A stretch of 64,000 nt of DNA from contig NZ_LFTY01000002.1 of assembly GCF_001078595.1 (NCBI RefSeq), positions 3,420,862-3,484,861 of the forward strand, in the 5' to 3' direction. Below, in pieces: positions 1-7,710 of this stretch (positions are counted from its first letter, which is position 1; every line of letters begins with the position of its first letter). The stretch comes from Candidatus Rhodobacter oscarellae (GTDB taxonomy: Bacteria; Pseudomonadota; Alphaproteobacteria; Rhodobacterales; Rhodobacteraceae). The translations under genes were made by a program, and so were the position numbers. The notes under the pieces were generated by a model. That model ran no database searches, was not told the origin of the DNA, and saw nothing but the letters and a program-made list of their open reading frames with translations.

Positions 1-96
1 GACCACTGTCTCGCTTTTGGCTGCAGTCTCTCGAACAGGACTGACTAAGCCGGGCGCCCGCACCCCCGCGGGGCGCATCATTAAGGAGACACACAG

Positions 97-303
97 ATGG
101 CCAGCGGCACTGTGAAATGGTTTAACACCGACAAAGGCTATGGCTTTATTGCGCCTGACGCCGGCGGCAAGGACGTTTTCGTCCACATCTCGGCCGTAGA
201 GCGTTCGGGCCTGACCGGGCTTGCCGACAACCAGAAGGTCAACTTCGACATCGAAGATGGCCGCGACGGTCGTCAGGCTGCGGTGAACCTCACCCTCGCC
301 TAA
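97..303 (+). CDS. Cold-shock domain protein (CspA family)
   Basis: A 68-residue protein consisting of one cold-shock domain, the usual size for a stand-alone CspA-type RNA chaperone that melts mRNA secondary structure in the cytoplasm. RNP1 (KGYGFI, residues 13-18) and RNP2 (DVFVHI, residues 26-31) are both visible, as is the N-terminal GTVKWF strand. The ATG follows a strong Shine-Dalgarno, AAGGAGA at 82-88. The 96 bases before it hold no gene and read as the 5' untranslated leader typical of csp genes. A GC-rich hairpin closes the unit just downstream. Which Csp paralog this is, and whether it is cold-inducible, cannot be told from sequence alone. Confidence 0.95.
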   Translation: MASGTVKWFNTDKGYGFIAPDAGGKDVFVHISAVERSGLTGLADNQKVNFDIEDGRDGRQAAVNLTLA

Positions 304-327
304 CGCGTTGTAATATCTGACAATGAG

Positions 328-346
328 GCGGGCGGCATGCGCCCGC
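328..346 (+). terminator. Hairpin terminator after the cold-shock gene
   Basis: Arms GCGGGCG (328-334) and CGCCCGC (340-346) pair perfectly around a five-base loop and are followed by a short pyrimidine/T-rich stretch. It lies 25 bases after the csp stop codon. Confidence 0.7.
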
Positions 347-369
347 TTCTCTATTCCTACGGCTGAAGC

Positions 370-519
370 CTAGTGCAGCAGCCACCTGATGATCTTGGAC
401 AGGCGGCGCCCAAACAGGCGCAGTCCGGTGTCCTCTTGCGGCAGCCTGCCGTCCTTGCCATTCCAATGCGCCCAATGGCTCTGCACCTTGAAGTCATCGT
501 TGATCATTTTGTTTTGCAT
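370..519 (-). CDS. Hypothetical 49-residue protein
   Basis: A short open frame beginning MQNKMINDDF and ending in a basic, amphipathic stretch (LFGRRLSKIIRWLLH). It lies alone, convergent with the cold-shock gene. Composition (many K/R/W, mixed polar residues) looks more protein-like than the other frames here, but no family is recognised and no strong ribosome-binding site precedes it. The frame is also open upstream of this Met, so a longer product is possible. The 130 bases between it and the next gene hold nothing I can name. Confidence 0.35.
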   Translation of the reverse strand: MQNKMINDDFKVQSHWAHWNGKDGRLPQEDTGLRLFGRRLSKIIRWLLH

Positions 520-649
520 GAAGGCCCCCACCCAGAAAGCGACTTTGGTAAGGCGCTTTTGGTGCTGAAATGGGGCGGGAATGTGGCCGGAAGCGCCTCG
601 AATTCGAAACAAAGTGTTTCGATTGCTTCGTAATCTAACCGATTCGACC

Positions 650-1027
650 CTACTGACCCTCGGCGCGCAGCACGGCATGCCCGCTATGGTCGTGGAAGCT
701 GTCGTAATGCACCGAGATGCGATGAACATCCCGCCCAAGCGCGCGACCGCGGAGCTTTATCCAGCTGGTGCAGTGATCGCGCGGAAGGCGCAGATTGACC
801 GGCACTGTCCTGTGCCCGCCATTGCGCAGAAACACGTCCAGCCAAAGCACATGCACATGCCCGCGCGTGGCGCAAAGGCGCAGATCCCGAGAGCGCTCGC
901 GGTCAGGGGCCTTTAGAAAGGCAATGTCCGTGCCCGGGTAAAGCGTCATCTGACCCAGGGATCCGGCCGCCTGCGCCGCAGGGGCAAGCAGTGACAAAGC
1001 GAGAGCGGCGGCGAACAAGGTGCGCAT
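650..1027 (-). CDS. Secreted DUF2541-like protein
   Basis: A 125-residue exported protein. Residues 1-20 form a clear Sec signal peptide (MRTLFAAALALSLLAPAAQA, cleavage after AQA). The mature part is small and basic, with a C-terminal pattern resembling the E. coli YaaI/DUF2541 family: a Cys-containing strand (LRLCATRG), then DHCTSWIKLRGR and a final beta-rich segment. Two cysteines (about 52 and 86) could form a disulfide in the periplasm. The start is supported by GGAGGG eight bases upstream of the ATG. Function is unknown for the family; the assignment is from motif resemblance only. Confidence 0.65.
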   Translation of the reverse strand: MRTLFAAALALSLLAPAAQAAGSLGQMTLYPGTDIAFLKAPDRERSRDLRLCATRGHVHVLWLDVFLRNGGHRTVPVNLRLPRDHCTSWIKLRGRALGRDVHRISVHYDSFHDHSGHAVLRAEGQ

Positions 1028-1160
1028 GGGAATCCCTCCGAGCAAGTAAAGCTGACTATACCGTCGCATTGGGCCGCGCCTGGCGCAAGGGCGGCAGCTT
1101 ATGCGGCTTTTTTGCGATTCCCAGTTCCAAACGCGCGCGATTTGTTCAAAACTGCGCGGT

Positions 1161-1643
1161 ATGCGACCTGTTCGACTGATCCTGGGGCTCTTGACGCTGC
1201 TTGCCGCCTGCGCGGCACCTGGCCAAGTGTCGGTTCCTCCCGAGACCACGTTGATCATTCTGCGCCACGCGGATCGCGTGGGCGAGGACCTGACCGAGCA
1301 GGGCATCGCCCGGGCCGAGGCGCTGGTTGCCGCGCTTGAAGGGGTGCCCATCGACGCCATCTATGCGCCCGGCATAAAGCGCAACCTGGAAACCGCGGTG
1401 CCGCTGGCCCGCGCGCGCGGCCTGACCGTACAGCGCATCCCGGCCGAGAACCCCGCCGCGCAGCTCATGGCCTCTGGGGCGGGCAAGACCATTGTTTGGA
1501 TTGGCAATAAGGGCAACTTGCAGTCGATCTGGGACGCGATCTCGGCCCCCGAGCCGCCGCCTTTGAACTACGGTGACCTGTTCTTTGTGACCCGCGCCCG
1601 GGTCGGCTCGCCTTTGGTCGAGCGGCGACGGGTGGAGCCCTAG
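1161..1643 (+). CDS. Histidine-phosphatase-family lipoprotein, second His missing
   Basis: Starting at this ATG gives a lipoprotein signal with lipobox LAAC (Cys17), so the product should be lipid-anchored on the periplasmic side. After it comes the phosphoglycerate-mutase/histidine-phosphatase signature LILRHADR (catalytic RH at residues 35-36). The family normally has a second catalytic His in a VGHxN motif near the C-terminus. Here the matching segment reads IGNKGNL, so that His appears to be Asn. The protein (160 residues) is short but complete for the small exported members. The next gene starts one base after its stop, suggesting co-expression. Possibly an inactive or binding-only member. 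Confidence 0.7.
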   Translation: MRPVRLILGLLTLLAACAAPGQVSVPPETTLIILRHADRVGEDLTEQGIARAEALVAALEGVPIDAIYAPGIKRNLETAVPLARARGLTVQRIPAENPAAQLMASGAGKTIVWIGNKGNLQSIWDAISAPEPPPLNYGDLFFVTRARVGSPLVERRRVEP

Positions 1644-1898
1644 ATGGATCTCAGCTTTACCTGGATCGATTGGGTCGGCGTCTTGGGCTCGCTCTGCATC
1701 GCCAGTGCCTATCTGGCGGTGACGCGCGGCTGGGTGGACCCCGAACGCCCGGCCTTCAATCTGTGGAACCTTCTGGGCGCGCTGCTGATCCTGTTTAGCC
1801 TCTATTTCGAGCCAGTGCCCGGGGCGATCCTGATCGAGCTGTTCTGGATCCTCATCGCGGGCAGCGCGCTGCTGCGCTACGCACGACGCAGCAGGTGA
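1644..1898 (+). CDS. CBU_0592-family small membrane protein
   Basis: An 84-residue integral membrane protein with about three hydrophobic helices (around residues 9-27, 40-55 and 60-77) and an Asn/Leu-rich central motif (FNLWNLLGALLILFS). This layout (Trp-Gly turn, then N-L-x-G-A-L-L) matches the widespread CBU_0592 family of unknown function. It starts directly after the histidine-phosphatase lipoprotein, so the two are probably translated together. Nothing in the sequence suggests a catalytic role. Confidence 0.75.
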   Translation: MDLSFTWIDWVGVLGSLCIASAYLAVTRGWVDPERPAFNLWNLLGALLILFSLYFEPVPGAILIELFWILIAGSALLRYARRSR

Positions 1899-1947
1899 AC
1901 ATATTTTCGCCACAGATCTGTGTATGATGCCCGGTGGGAGATGTGTT

Positions 1948-2295
1948 ATGCGTAATCTGTTTCAAAAGAGACAAGCCGGTGGCGCCTCGGGCGCGTTATA
2001 TCAGTCCGCAGCCGCCGTAAGCTTTAATCACGACGGGCTGGAACTTGCCCGAACCAAGAAACGCAACCGATGGCTGCCAATGTGGCACATCGTGTTCTTT
2101 ATCTACGTTGTGCTGCTCATTCGATTGATCTCGATGGTCGAAATCGGCCCGGCCTCTTATGGGCACCGGATGGCTCAGCTTCAGAACGGCACGTTCATCG
2201 AGCGCACCACGGCGCGCGTAATGCAGATGGACCCGCTGTCGCAGTCGATTGCGTTGCGCATTCGCGTGGGTATGAAGCGGCTTGGTATAAACTAA
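1948..2295 (+). CDS. Hypothetical single-pass membrane protein
   Basis: A 115-residue protein. The start was chosen because GGTGGGAG lies seven bases upstream of this ATG; an in-frame ATG 24 bases earlier lacks such a site. The N-terminal half is polar and basic (KKRNR before the membrane), followed by one transmembrane helix (WHIVFFIYVVLLIRLISMV, about residues 45-63). A periplasmic or cytoplasmic tail with QNGTFIERTTARVMQMDPLSQ follows. No family is recognised. It stands alone and ends at a hairpin shared with the convergent SRAP gene. Confidence 0.6.
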   Translation: MRNLFQKRQAGGASGALYQSAAAVSFNHDGLELARTKKRNRWLPMWHIVFFIYVVLLIRLISMVEIGPASYGHRMAQLQNGTFIERTTARVMQMDPLSQSIALRIRVGMKRLGIN

Positions 2296-2299
2296 AAAG

Positions 2300-2328
2300 C
2301 GCTGGGGCGCCCATCGGGATCCCCAGCG
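2300..2328. terminator. Hairpin between convergent genes
   Basis: Arms CGCTGGGG (2300-2307) and CCCCAGCG (2321-2328) with a 13-base loop, lying between the stop at 2295 and the opposing stop at 2346. It is likely used as a two-way terminator. The T tract is weak. Confidence 0.5.
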
Positions 2329-2345
2329 GTTTCACCAAGACCCCG

Positions 2346-2966
2346 TCACGGCCCGTCCCAATCCACGCCCACCGCCTCCTCGACCTGCAACAGCCCGTCG
2401 GGCAGCGGCCGCATCAGCGCCGCGGCCTCGGTCTGGTCTGCGCCCAGCCAGGTTGCGAATTGCGCGGGCTCTAGGATCACGCCCATGCGGTGATGGATGT
2501 CCTGCACATCCGCGTTGGGTTCGCAGGTCAGCGCCGCGACCTGCCAGACCTGCGTGCCGCCGCCCGGCGCGGTCCAGACGTCATAGATCCCCGCGAAGAC
2601 CACCGGCGCGCCGTCCCGGCGGCTGATCCGCCAGGGCGTCTTGCGGCGCGTCTCGCCGGTCCACTCATACCAGCCATCCGTCGGCAGCAGGCAGCGGCGC
2701 ACCCCGTCAAAGGCGGATTTCTCGAACACCGTCTCGGAGCGCGCGTTGACCACCGTCTCCATCACCGGGCGCCCGCGGGCGTTCACCCGGCCCACCGGGA
2801 TGATGCCCCAGCGCATCTGGGTCAGAGCGCGGTCCGGCGGGCAGACCAGGACCTCTTGCCCCGGCGCCACGTTGTTGCGCGGCTCGGCCACCAGCGCGCC
2901 GGGATCGGCGCCCAGATGTTGGGCGATCTCGGCAAGAGGGCGGCGGAGGAAATACCTTCCCGGCAT
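2346..2966 (-). CDS. SRAP-domain protein (YedK/HMCES family) with Pro2 instead of Cys2
   Basis: A 206-residue SOS-response-associated peptidase (SRAP) protein, full length for the family. YedK and HMCES protect abasic sites in single-stranded DNA by a covalent link through the N-terminal Cys2. The other active-site blocks are present: NNVAPG near residue 31, VVNARSET (Asn of the NAR motif), DGWYEW (catalytic Glu) and DIHHRM (catalytic His). The start, however, reads MPGRYFL rather than MCGRY. The reading frame is closed by a TAG only two codons upstream of this ATG, so no alternative start can supply the cysteine. After Met removal the protein would begin with proline. Confidence 0.92.
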   Translation of the reverse strand: MPGRYFLRRPLAEIAQHLGADPGALVAEPRNNVAPGQEVLVCPPDRALTQMRWGIIPVGRVNARGRPVMETVVNARSETVFEKSAFDGVRRCLLPTDGWYEWTGETRRKTPWRISRRDGAPVVFAGIYDVWTAPGGGTQVWQVAALTCEPNADVQDIHHRMGVILEPAQFATWLGADQTEAAALMRPLPDGLLQVEEAVGVDWDGP

Positions 2967-2990
2967 GCGGCCAGTCTATGACTGGCGATC

Positions 2991-3674
2991 CTAGCGTGGC
3001 AAGGCGGCCTCGCGGATCGCCCGGATGTTGGCGCCATAGGGCGCGGGGTCGCTCACGGACCCACCCTTGAACACCGCCGAGCCCGCCACCAGCACATCCG
3101 CCCCCGCCGCGGCGACCAGCGGCGCCGTCTCGGGCGTCACCCCGCCATCCACCTGGATATGGATCGGACGGTCGCCGATCCAGCCGCGGATCTTGGCGAT
3201 CTTGGCGGTCATGTCGATGAATTTCTGCCCGCCAAAGCCGGGGTTCACGGTCATCACCAGCACCATATCGGCCAGATCCAACAGCTCGGCCACGGCCTCT
3301 GCGGGCGTGCCGGGGTTCAGCGCCACCCCCGCCTTGCAGCCCGCCGCGCGGATGGCCTGCAAGGTGCGGTGGATATGCGGGCTGGCCTCGACATGGGCGG
3401 TGATCATCTGCGCGCCCGCCTCGGCGTAGGCCTCGATATAGGGGTCCACCGGCGCGATCATCAGGTGCACGTCCATGAAGGTCGTCACATGCGGCTTAAA
3501 GGCCTTCACCGCCGGCGGGCCGAAGGTCAGGTTCGGCACGAAATGCCCGTCCATCACGTCCACATGCACCCAATCGGCGCCCTGGTCCTCGATGGCGCGG
3601 ATCTCGCGGCCAAAGTCGGCAAAGTCAGCGCTCAGGATCGAAGGTGCGATCTTGATGGAACGGTCAAAGCTCAT
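2991..3674 (-). CDS. rpe: Ribulose-phosphate 3-epimerase
   Basis: A 227-residue TIM-barrel enzyme interconverting ribulose-5-phosphate and xylulose-5-phosphate in the pentose-phosphate and Calvin pathways. All family signatures are visible in order: [10 protein letters not shown] near the N-terminus, the metal/catalytic block [31 protein letters not shown] and the phosphate-gripping VDGGV and VAGSAVF loops. The start [12 protein letters not shown] was chosen for the AGGGGG six bases upstream; the frame continues open further upstream without family similarity. It lies 24 bases beyond the SRAP gene on the same strand and is divergent from aroQ. Confidence 0.96.
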   Translation of the reverse strand: MSFDRSIKIAPSILSADFADFGREIRAIEDQGADWVHVDVMDGHFVPNLTFGPPAVKAFKPHVTTFMDVHLMIAPVDPYIEAYAEAGAQMITAHVEASPHIHRTLQAIRAAGCKAGVALNPGTPAEAVAELLDLADMVLVMTVNPGFGGQKFIDMTAKIAKIRGWIGDRPIHIQVDGGVTPETAPLVAAAGADVLVAGSAVFKGGSVSDPAPYGANIRAIREAALPR

Positions 3675-3748
3675 CTGGTCCCCCTGGGCTTTCGTTTGCG
3701 ACGTCATATGGCGTAAGGGGGGGAAACCCAAGAGAAGGTTTCTTTGCG

Positions 3749-4186
3749 ATGCCCAAGACCGTCTACTTTCTGAACGGCCCCAACCTGAACCTGCTGGGGC
3801 AGCGCCAGCCAGAGCTTTACGGCGCCACCACCCTGGCCGAGGTCGAGGCCGAGTGCACCGCCCTGGGGGCGGAGCTGGGGCTAGAGCTGGTCTGTCGGCA
3901 GTCGAACTCCGAGGGGCAGCTGGTGGACTGGATCCAGGAGGCCCGCGGCAGGGCCGAGGCCATCGTGATAAACCCGGGCGGCTACTCGCACACCTCAATC
4001 GCGATCTTCGACGCGCTGAACGCGTTCGAGGGCAAGGTGGTGGAGGTGCATGTGTCGAACATCCACGCGCGCGAGGAGTTCCGGCATTTCTCTTACGTGA
4101 CGCTGCGCGCCGACGGGGTGATCATCGGCTGCGGGACGCATGGCTACCAGCTGGCGCTGCGGCAGGCGGCGCAGCTCTTGGGCTGA
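3749..4186 (+). CDS. aroQ: Type II 3-dehydroquinate dehydratase
   Basis: A 145-residue small dodecameric dehydroquinase, third step of the shikimate pathway (3-dehydroquinate to 3-dehydroshikimate). Diagnostic motifs: NGPNLNLLG (residues about 8-16), the catalytic Arg/Tyr segment ending [20 protein letters not shown], and [17 protein letters not shown] carrying the catalytic His. Length and motif order are standard. It is divergent from rpe with a 74-base spacer and followed by a hairpin. Confidence 0.97.
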   Translation: MPKTVYFLNGPNLNLLGQRQPELYGATTLAEVEAECTALGAELGLELVCRQSNSEGQLVDWIQEARGRAEAIVINPGGYSHTSIAIFDALNAFEGKVVEVHVSNIHAREEFRHFSYVTLRADGVIIGCGTHGYQLALRQAAQLLG

Positions 4187-4202
4187 GACGCAACCCATGT
4201 AG

Positions 4203-4220
4203 GGCGGGACTTGTCCCGCC
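4203..4220. terminator. Hairpin between aroQ and livF, GTAGG-type repeat
   Basis: Perfect arms GGCGGGAC and GTCCCGCC around TT, preceded by TGTA. It sits between convergent stops and belongs to a family of GTAGG-initiated palindromes that recurs at 7678, 24069, 53429 and 53568. Confidence 0.65.
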
Positions 4221-4240
4221 GCCCGCTCTCGTTGCTTGCG

Positions 4241-4939
4241 TCAGTGCCCGAAATAGGCCGCGGCCAGCGCCTCGTCCTTGGCCAGGCTCTCGGCGGTGCC
4301 CTCCGCCGTGATGCGCCCGCTTTCCAGCACGTAGACCCGGCTGGCCAGAGAGAGCGCGAAATTGGCGTTCTGCTCGGCGATCACCACGGTCAGGCCGAAC
4401 TCGTCGCGCAGGCGCCGCAGCACCACGGCGATCTCGTCGCAGACCTTGGGGGCCAGCCCAATGGTGGGCTCGTCCACCAGCAACAGCCGAGGACTGCCCA
4501 TTAGGGCGCGACCGAGGCTCACCATCTGGCGCTCGCCCCCAGATTGGGTGGAGGTTTCCTGCCCGGCGCGCTCAGCCAGCCGGGGGAAGAGCGCATGCAC
4601 CATCTCTAGGTTTGTCTCGATGTCGCCCCGCGCGGTGTAGGCGCCCACCAGCAGGTTGTCGCGCACGGTCATGTAGGGGAAGAGGTTGAAGCGCTCGGGC
4701 GCGTAGCCCACGCCGCGCCGCACGATCTCCGACGAGCCTTGCCCGGTCAGGTCCTGCCCCTCCAGCCGCACCGCGCCGGTGGTCTTGGTCAGCCCCAGCA
4801 CGCTATCAAACAGCGTCGACTTGCCCGCGCCATTGGCCCCGATCACGGCGATGATCTCGCCCTTCTCGGCGCGCAAGGAGACGTCGAACAGCGCCTGCGC
4901 GCGGCCATAGAAGGCAGAGAGGCCCTGGATCTCAAGCAT
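4241..4939 (-). CDS. livF: Branched-chain-amino-acid-type ABC transporter ATPase LivF
   Basis: A 232-residue ABC ATPase: Walker A GANGAGKST, signature TQSGGERQMVSLGRAL, Walker B LLLVDEP and a switch His replaced by the usual LivF-type segment (VVIAEQNANFAL). The compact size and AYFGH C-terminus match LivF. It is the last gene of the livHMGF operon and overlaps livG by eight bases. Together with the two permeases and the binding protein upstream it energises uptake of an amino-acid-like or amide-like solute. The true substrate is probably linked to the adjacent microcompartment operon and not simply Leu/Ile/Val. Confidence 0.9.
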   Translation of the reverse strand: MLEIQGLSAFYGRAQALFDVSLRAEKGEIIAVIGANGAGKSTLFDSVLGLTKTTGAVRLEGQDLTGQGSSEIVRRGVGYAPERFNLFPYMTVRDNLLVGAYTARGDIETNLEMVHALFPRLAERAGQETSTQSGGERQMVSLGRALMGSPRLLLVDEPTIGLAPKVCDEIAVVLRRLRDEFGLTVVIAEQNANFALSLASRVYVLESGRITAEGTAESLAKDEALAAAYFGH

Positions 4940-5672
4940 CGCCGCCGCCTCCCAGATAGGACGCGCGGACGCCAGCGTCCGCGATCACCTCAGAATAGGC
5001 GCCCTCCGCGATCTTCGTGCCGCGGTCGATGGCAATGGCCCGGTCGATCAGCGGCTCGAGCGCCTTCAGGTCGTGGCTGACGATCAGGAAGGTCATGCCC
5101 TGGTCGCGCAGCTTCTGCACCAGGGCGCTGATCGTGGCGATCTCGCCCACGGTGAGCCCGGCAAAGACCTCGTCCAGCAGCATCACCTTGGGGTCCGTGG
5201 CCAGGGTGCGGGCCATCTCCAGCTTGCGCAGGTCGCCCATGGACAGCTCGGCGGGGGTGCGGTCCAGGTCCGCCTCCGCGAAGCCCACCGCCAGAGCGAG
5301 TTCGCGCTCGCGATCCCTATCCGCCCCCCGGGTGACCATCTGCCAGACGCTGTCGGGCATCAGGCCGACGCGGATGTTCTCGGCCACAGTGATCTCGGGG
5401 AAGGGGCGCGGCACCTGATAGGTGCGGCTGACGCCCCGGCGGATGCGCGCAGGCGTGCTGAGCGCGCTGATCTCTTGCTCCCCCATGTGGATCTGCCCGC
5501 TGGTCTGCCGGTGCTCGCCCATGATCTGGCTGAAGATCGTCGTCTTGCCCGCCCCGTTCGGGCCAATCAGCCCGACGCTCTCGCCCGGCTCCACGGTGAA
5601 GCTCATGTCATTCGTTGCGGTCAGCCCGCCGAAGCGCTTGACCAGGTTGGAGACTTGCAGCCGCGCGCTCAT
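4932..5672 (-). CDS. livG: ABC transporter ATPase LivG
   Basis: A 246-residue ABC ATPase. Walker A is GPNGAGKTT, the signature LSMGDLRKLEMARTL is slightly variant, and Walker B is VMLLDEVFAGL with Val where Pro is usual. The His-loop is IVSHDLKAL. The start MSARLQVSNLVKRFGG overlaps the livM stop (ATGA), which fixes it; the frame remains open upstream but without similarity. It pairs with LivF to form the heterodimeric motor of the transporter. Confidence 0.9.
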   Translation of the reverse strand: MSARLQVSNLVKRFGGLTATNDMSFTVEPGESVGLIGPNGAGKTTIFSQIMGEHRQTSGQIHMGEQEISALSTPARIRRGVSRTYQVPRPFPEITVAENIRVGLMPDSVWQMVTRGADRDRERELALAVGFAEADLDRTPAELSMGDLRKLEMARTLATDPKVMLLDEVFAGLTVGEIATISALVQKLRDQGMTFLIVSHDLKALEPLIDRAIAIDRGTKIAEGAYSEVIADAGVRASYLGGGGDA

Positions 5673-6625
5673 GCCCGCCCCCAGAGCCGCTTTAGGCCGC
5701 CCTCGATGATCGCGTAGATGCCTTTGGGCTGGTACATGTAAAGCACCAGCGCCACCGCCCCGTAGACCAGGAAGCGCTCGGCGCCGGGCAGGAACGGGCG
5801 CAGCCACTCCAGCAGGAAGGTCAAAAAGAACGCGCCCAGCACGGGGCCCAAGATGGTGCCCGCCCCGCCGATAAGCGCGGCCACGATGATGGTGAACACG
5901 CTGTTGATGTCGAACATCGCCCTTGGCGCCAGCGAGCCGTTGTAATGCACCAGGAACGCGCCGGCGAGCCCCGCCACGAAGGCGCTCACCAAAAAGGCCA
6001 TCGCCTTGAGCCGTATGGTCGACAGCCCCGAGCCGCTCACCGCCTCCTCGTTCTGCCCCAGCGCCCAAAGCGCCGTGCCGAACCGCGTGCGCATCAACAG
6101 CCAGCAGCCCAGCGCCACCGCCAGCATCAGCGAGACCGCCAGCATGTATCCGTTCTCGGCGCCCCGCGTCAGCGTCTTGATCCCCGAAAGGCCGCGCGTG
6201 CCGCCGGTCAGGTCCGGGCGGATCACCTGCACCAGCTGGTACATCAGCTCCATGAAGGCCAGCGTGACAAGCGCGAAGTAGCTGCCCTTGATCCGCAGCG
6301 CGGGCAGCAGCACCACCAGCCCGCCGATCATGGTGATCAGCACCGCCAGCGGGATCGACAGCTCCACCGGCACCCCGAACTTTTTGGACAGGATCGCCGT
6401 GCCATAGGCGCCGATCCCGATCAGGAACGGGTGCCCGAACGAGATGTAGCCCGTGCGCCCGCTCAGCACGTCCCAGGAGATCGCGAACATCGCCAGATAG
6501 CAGGCCTGGATCATCGTGCGCAGCGTGCCGCGCCCCATGAGGCCCAGATCCACCAGCCGCGGCATCAAGAGCATCGCGGCGATCAGCGCGCCCCAGGCGG
6601 CAAAGTGATACCAGCGCAGGTTCAT
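5669..6625 (-). CDS. livM: ABC transporter permease LivM
   Basis: A 318-residue polytopic membrane protein with about eight to ten hydrophobic helices. It carries the LivM hallmarks DVLSGRTGYISFGHPFLIGIGAY near residue 45 and the EAA-like cytoplasmic loop AVSGSGLSTIRLKAMAFLVSAF. The ATG is one base after the livH stop, with GAGGAAA at good spacing, so this start was preferred to the TTG 24 bases upstream. It forms the inner-membrane channel together with LivH. Confidence 0.9.
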   Translation of the reverse strand: MNLRWYHFAAWGALIAAMLLMPRLVDLGLMGRGTLRTMIQACYLAMFAISWDVLSGRTGYISFGHPFLIGIGAYGTAILSKKFGVPVELSIPLAVLITMIGGLVVLLPALRIKGSYFALVTLAFMELMYQLVQVIRPDLTGGTRGLSGIKTLTRGAENGYMLAVSLMLAVALGCWLLMRTRFGTALWALGQNEEAVSGSGLSTIRLKAMAFLVSAFVAGLAGAFLVHYNGSLAPRAMFDINSVFTIIVAALIGGAGTILGPVLGAFFLTFLLEWLRPFLPGAERFLVYGAVALVLYMYQPKGIYAIIEGGLKRLWGRA

Positions 6626-6626
6626 T

Positions 6627-7478
6627 TTAGTGTATTTCCTCGCGGCCAAAGAGCCCCCTGGGCCGCAGGACCAGCACCAGGATGATAAGGAGCATCGTGA
6701 AGACGCCGCGCAGCTCGGGGTTCCAGCTGGAGACGATGATCTCCATGAAGCCCACGATATGCGCCACCACCAGCGTCCCGATGATCGAGCCGATCCCGCC
6801 CACGATCACCACCGCCACGGCGATGATCAGCGGCGCCACCCACATGCCGGGATAAAGCTGCGTGTAGCTGGCAAAGAACACGCCCCCGATGGCGCCCAGC
6901 GTGCCCGAGATGCCCCAGGTGATCATGTTGATCCGGTTGGCGTCGATGCCGCTGATCGCGGCGCCCTTGGCGTCCATGCTGACCGCCTGCATCGCGCGCC
7001 CCGTATGGGTGAGCCGCACGAAGAAATAGAGCCCGATCAGGATCGCCCAGCTGATGATCGTCGCCACCAGGTTGGAATAGGGGATCGCGGCGCTCGCGAC
7101 GCGCTCCACCCCCGGCACGATGGGCAAGAGGATCTTGGAGCTGTCGCCAAAGATCAGCACCACAGCGGATTGCAGCACCACGGCGAGGATCAGCGTGGCG
7201 ATCTCCACCGCCGAGTGCACGCCCTGCACCCGCTTCACCAAAAGCTGGTACTTCAGCAGCCCCAACACACAGCCCAGCACCCCCGCCAGCATCACACCCG
7301 CGATCTTGGGCAGGCCCAGCTGCTGCGAGAAGTAGAAATAGGCATACCCGCCGATCAGCAGATACGCCCCATAGGCCAGGTTCAGCACCCGCCCCACGCT
7401 GAAGATCAGCGTGAAGCCCATCGCGATCAGCGCGTAGAGCCCGCTGAGCAAGAGGCCTTGGATGAGGATTTGAAGCAT
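6627..7478 (-). CDS. livH: ABC transporter permease LivH
   Basis: A 283-residue membrane protein of the LivH type: it opens with LIQGLLLSGLYALIAMGFTLIF and NLAYGAY, and has the cytoplasmic coupling loop MDAKGAAISGIDANRINMITWGISGTLGAIGG in the second half. Length is normal. It heads the livHMGF run and is separated by 232 bases from the binding-protein gene, a spacer that contains a strong palindrome and a possible small frame. Confidence 0.9.
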   Translation of the reverse strand: MLQILIQGLLLSGLYALIAMGFTLIFSVGRVLNLAYGAYLLIGGYAYFYFSQQLGLPKIAGVMLAGVLGCVLGLLKYQLLVKRVQGVHSAVEIATLILAVVLQSAVVLIFGDSSKILLPIVPGVERVASAAIPYSNLVATIISWAILIGLYFFVRLTHTGRAMQAVSMDAKGAAISGIDANRINMITWGISGTLGAIGGVFFASYTQLYPGMWVAPLIIAVAVVIVGGIGSIIGTLVVAHIVGFMEIIVSSWNPELRGVFTMLLIILVLVLRPRGLFGREEIH

Positions 7479-7482
7479 CGGG

Positions 7483-7647
7483 TTAGGTCTCGGTCAGGAC
7501 CGCGTCGAGCTGGGTCAGCATGACGTTCCTGCAGATCCGGCGCGCGTTGGCCCTCTTGGCAGAGGCCGCGGCGCCACAGGTGAGGCCCTGCACGCCTTCA
7601 TCGGTCCGGCCGGGCGAGGCCTTTTGCACATCTTGGGGGTGGGTCAC
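7483..7647 (-). CDS. Possible 54-residue protein in the binding-protein/livH spacer
   Basis: A GTG-initiated frame of 54 codons ends five bases before livH. GGAAGG lies about eleven bases upstream. The product is polar with Ala/Arg-rich centre and two Cys; it matches no family I know. It fills most of the spacer and could instead be unrelated leader sequence. It is reported because the gap would otherwise be unannotated. Confidence 0.25.
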   Translation of the reverse strand: MTHPQDVQKASPGRTDEGVQGLTCGAAASAKRANARRICRNVMLTQLDAVLTET

Positions 7648-7677
7648 CTGCGGGCGTCCTTCCTGCTCGATCGGTCG

Positions 7678-7704
7678 GTAGGATGGGGTTTAACCCCATC
7701 CTAC
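7678..7704 (-). repeat. GTAGG-type palindrome after the binding-protein gene
   Basis: Perfect 13-base arms GTAGGATGGGGTT and its complement around a single T. It starts just after the stop of the substrate-binding-protein gene, upstream of the permeases. It probably acts as an intercistronic terminator/attenuator or 3'-end protector, giving more binding protein than permease. No clear T tract follows. Confidence 0.65.
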
Positions 7705-7710
7705 GCGTGT

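Noticed and set aside
5673-6068. Upstream extension of livG to a non-ATG start
   Set aside because: The extra residues are antisense-like and overlap livM. The ATG at 5672 overlaps the livM stop and begins the ATPase fold.
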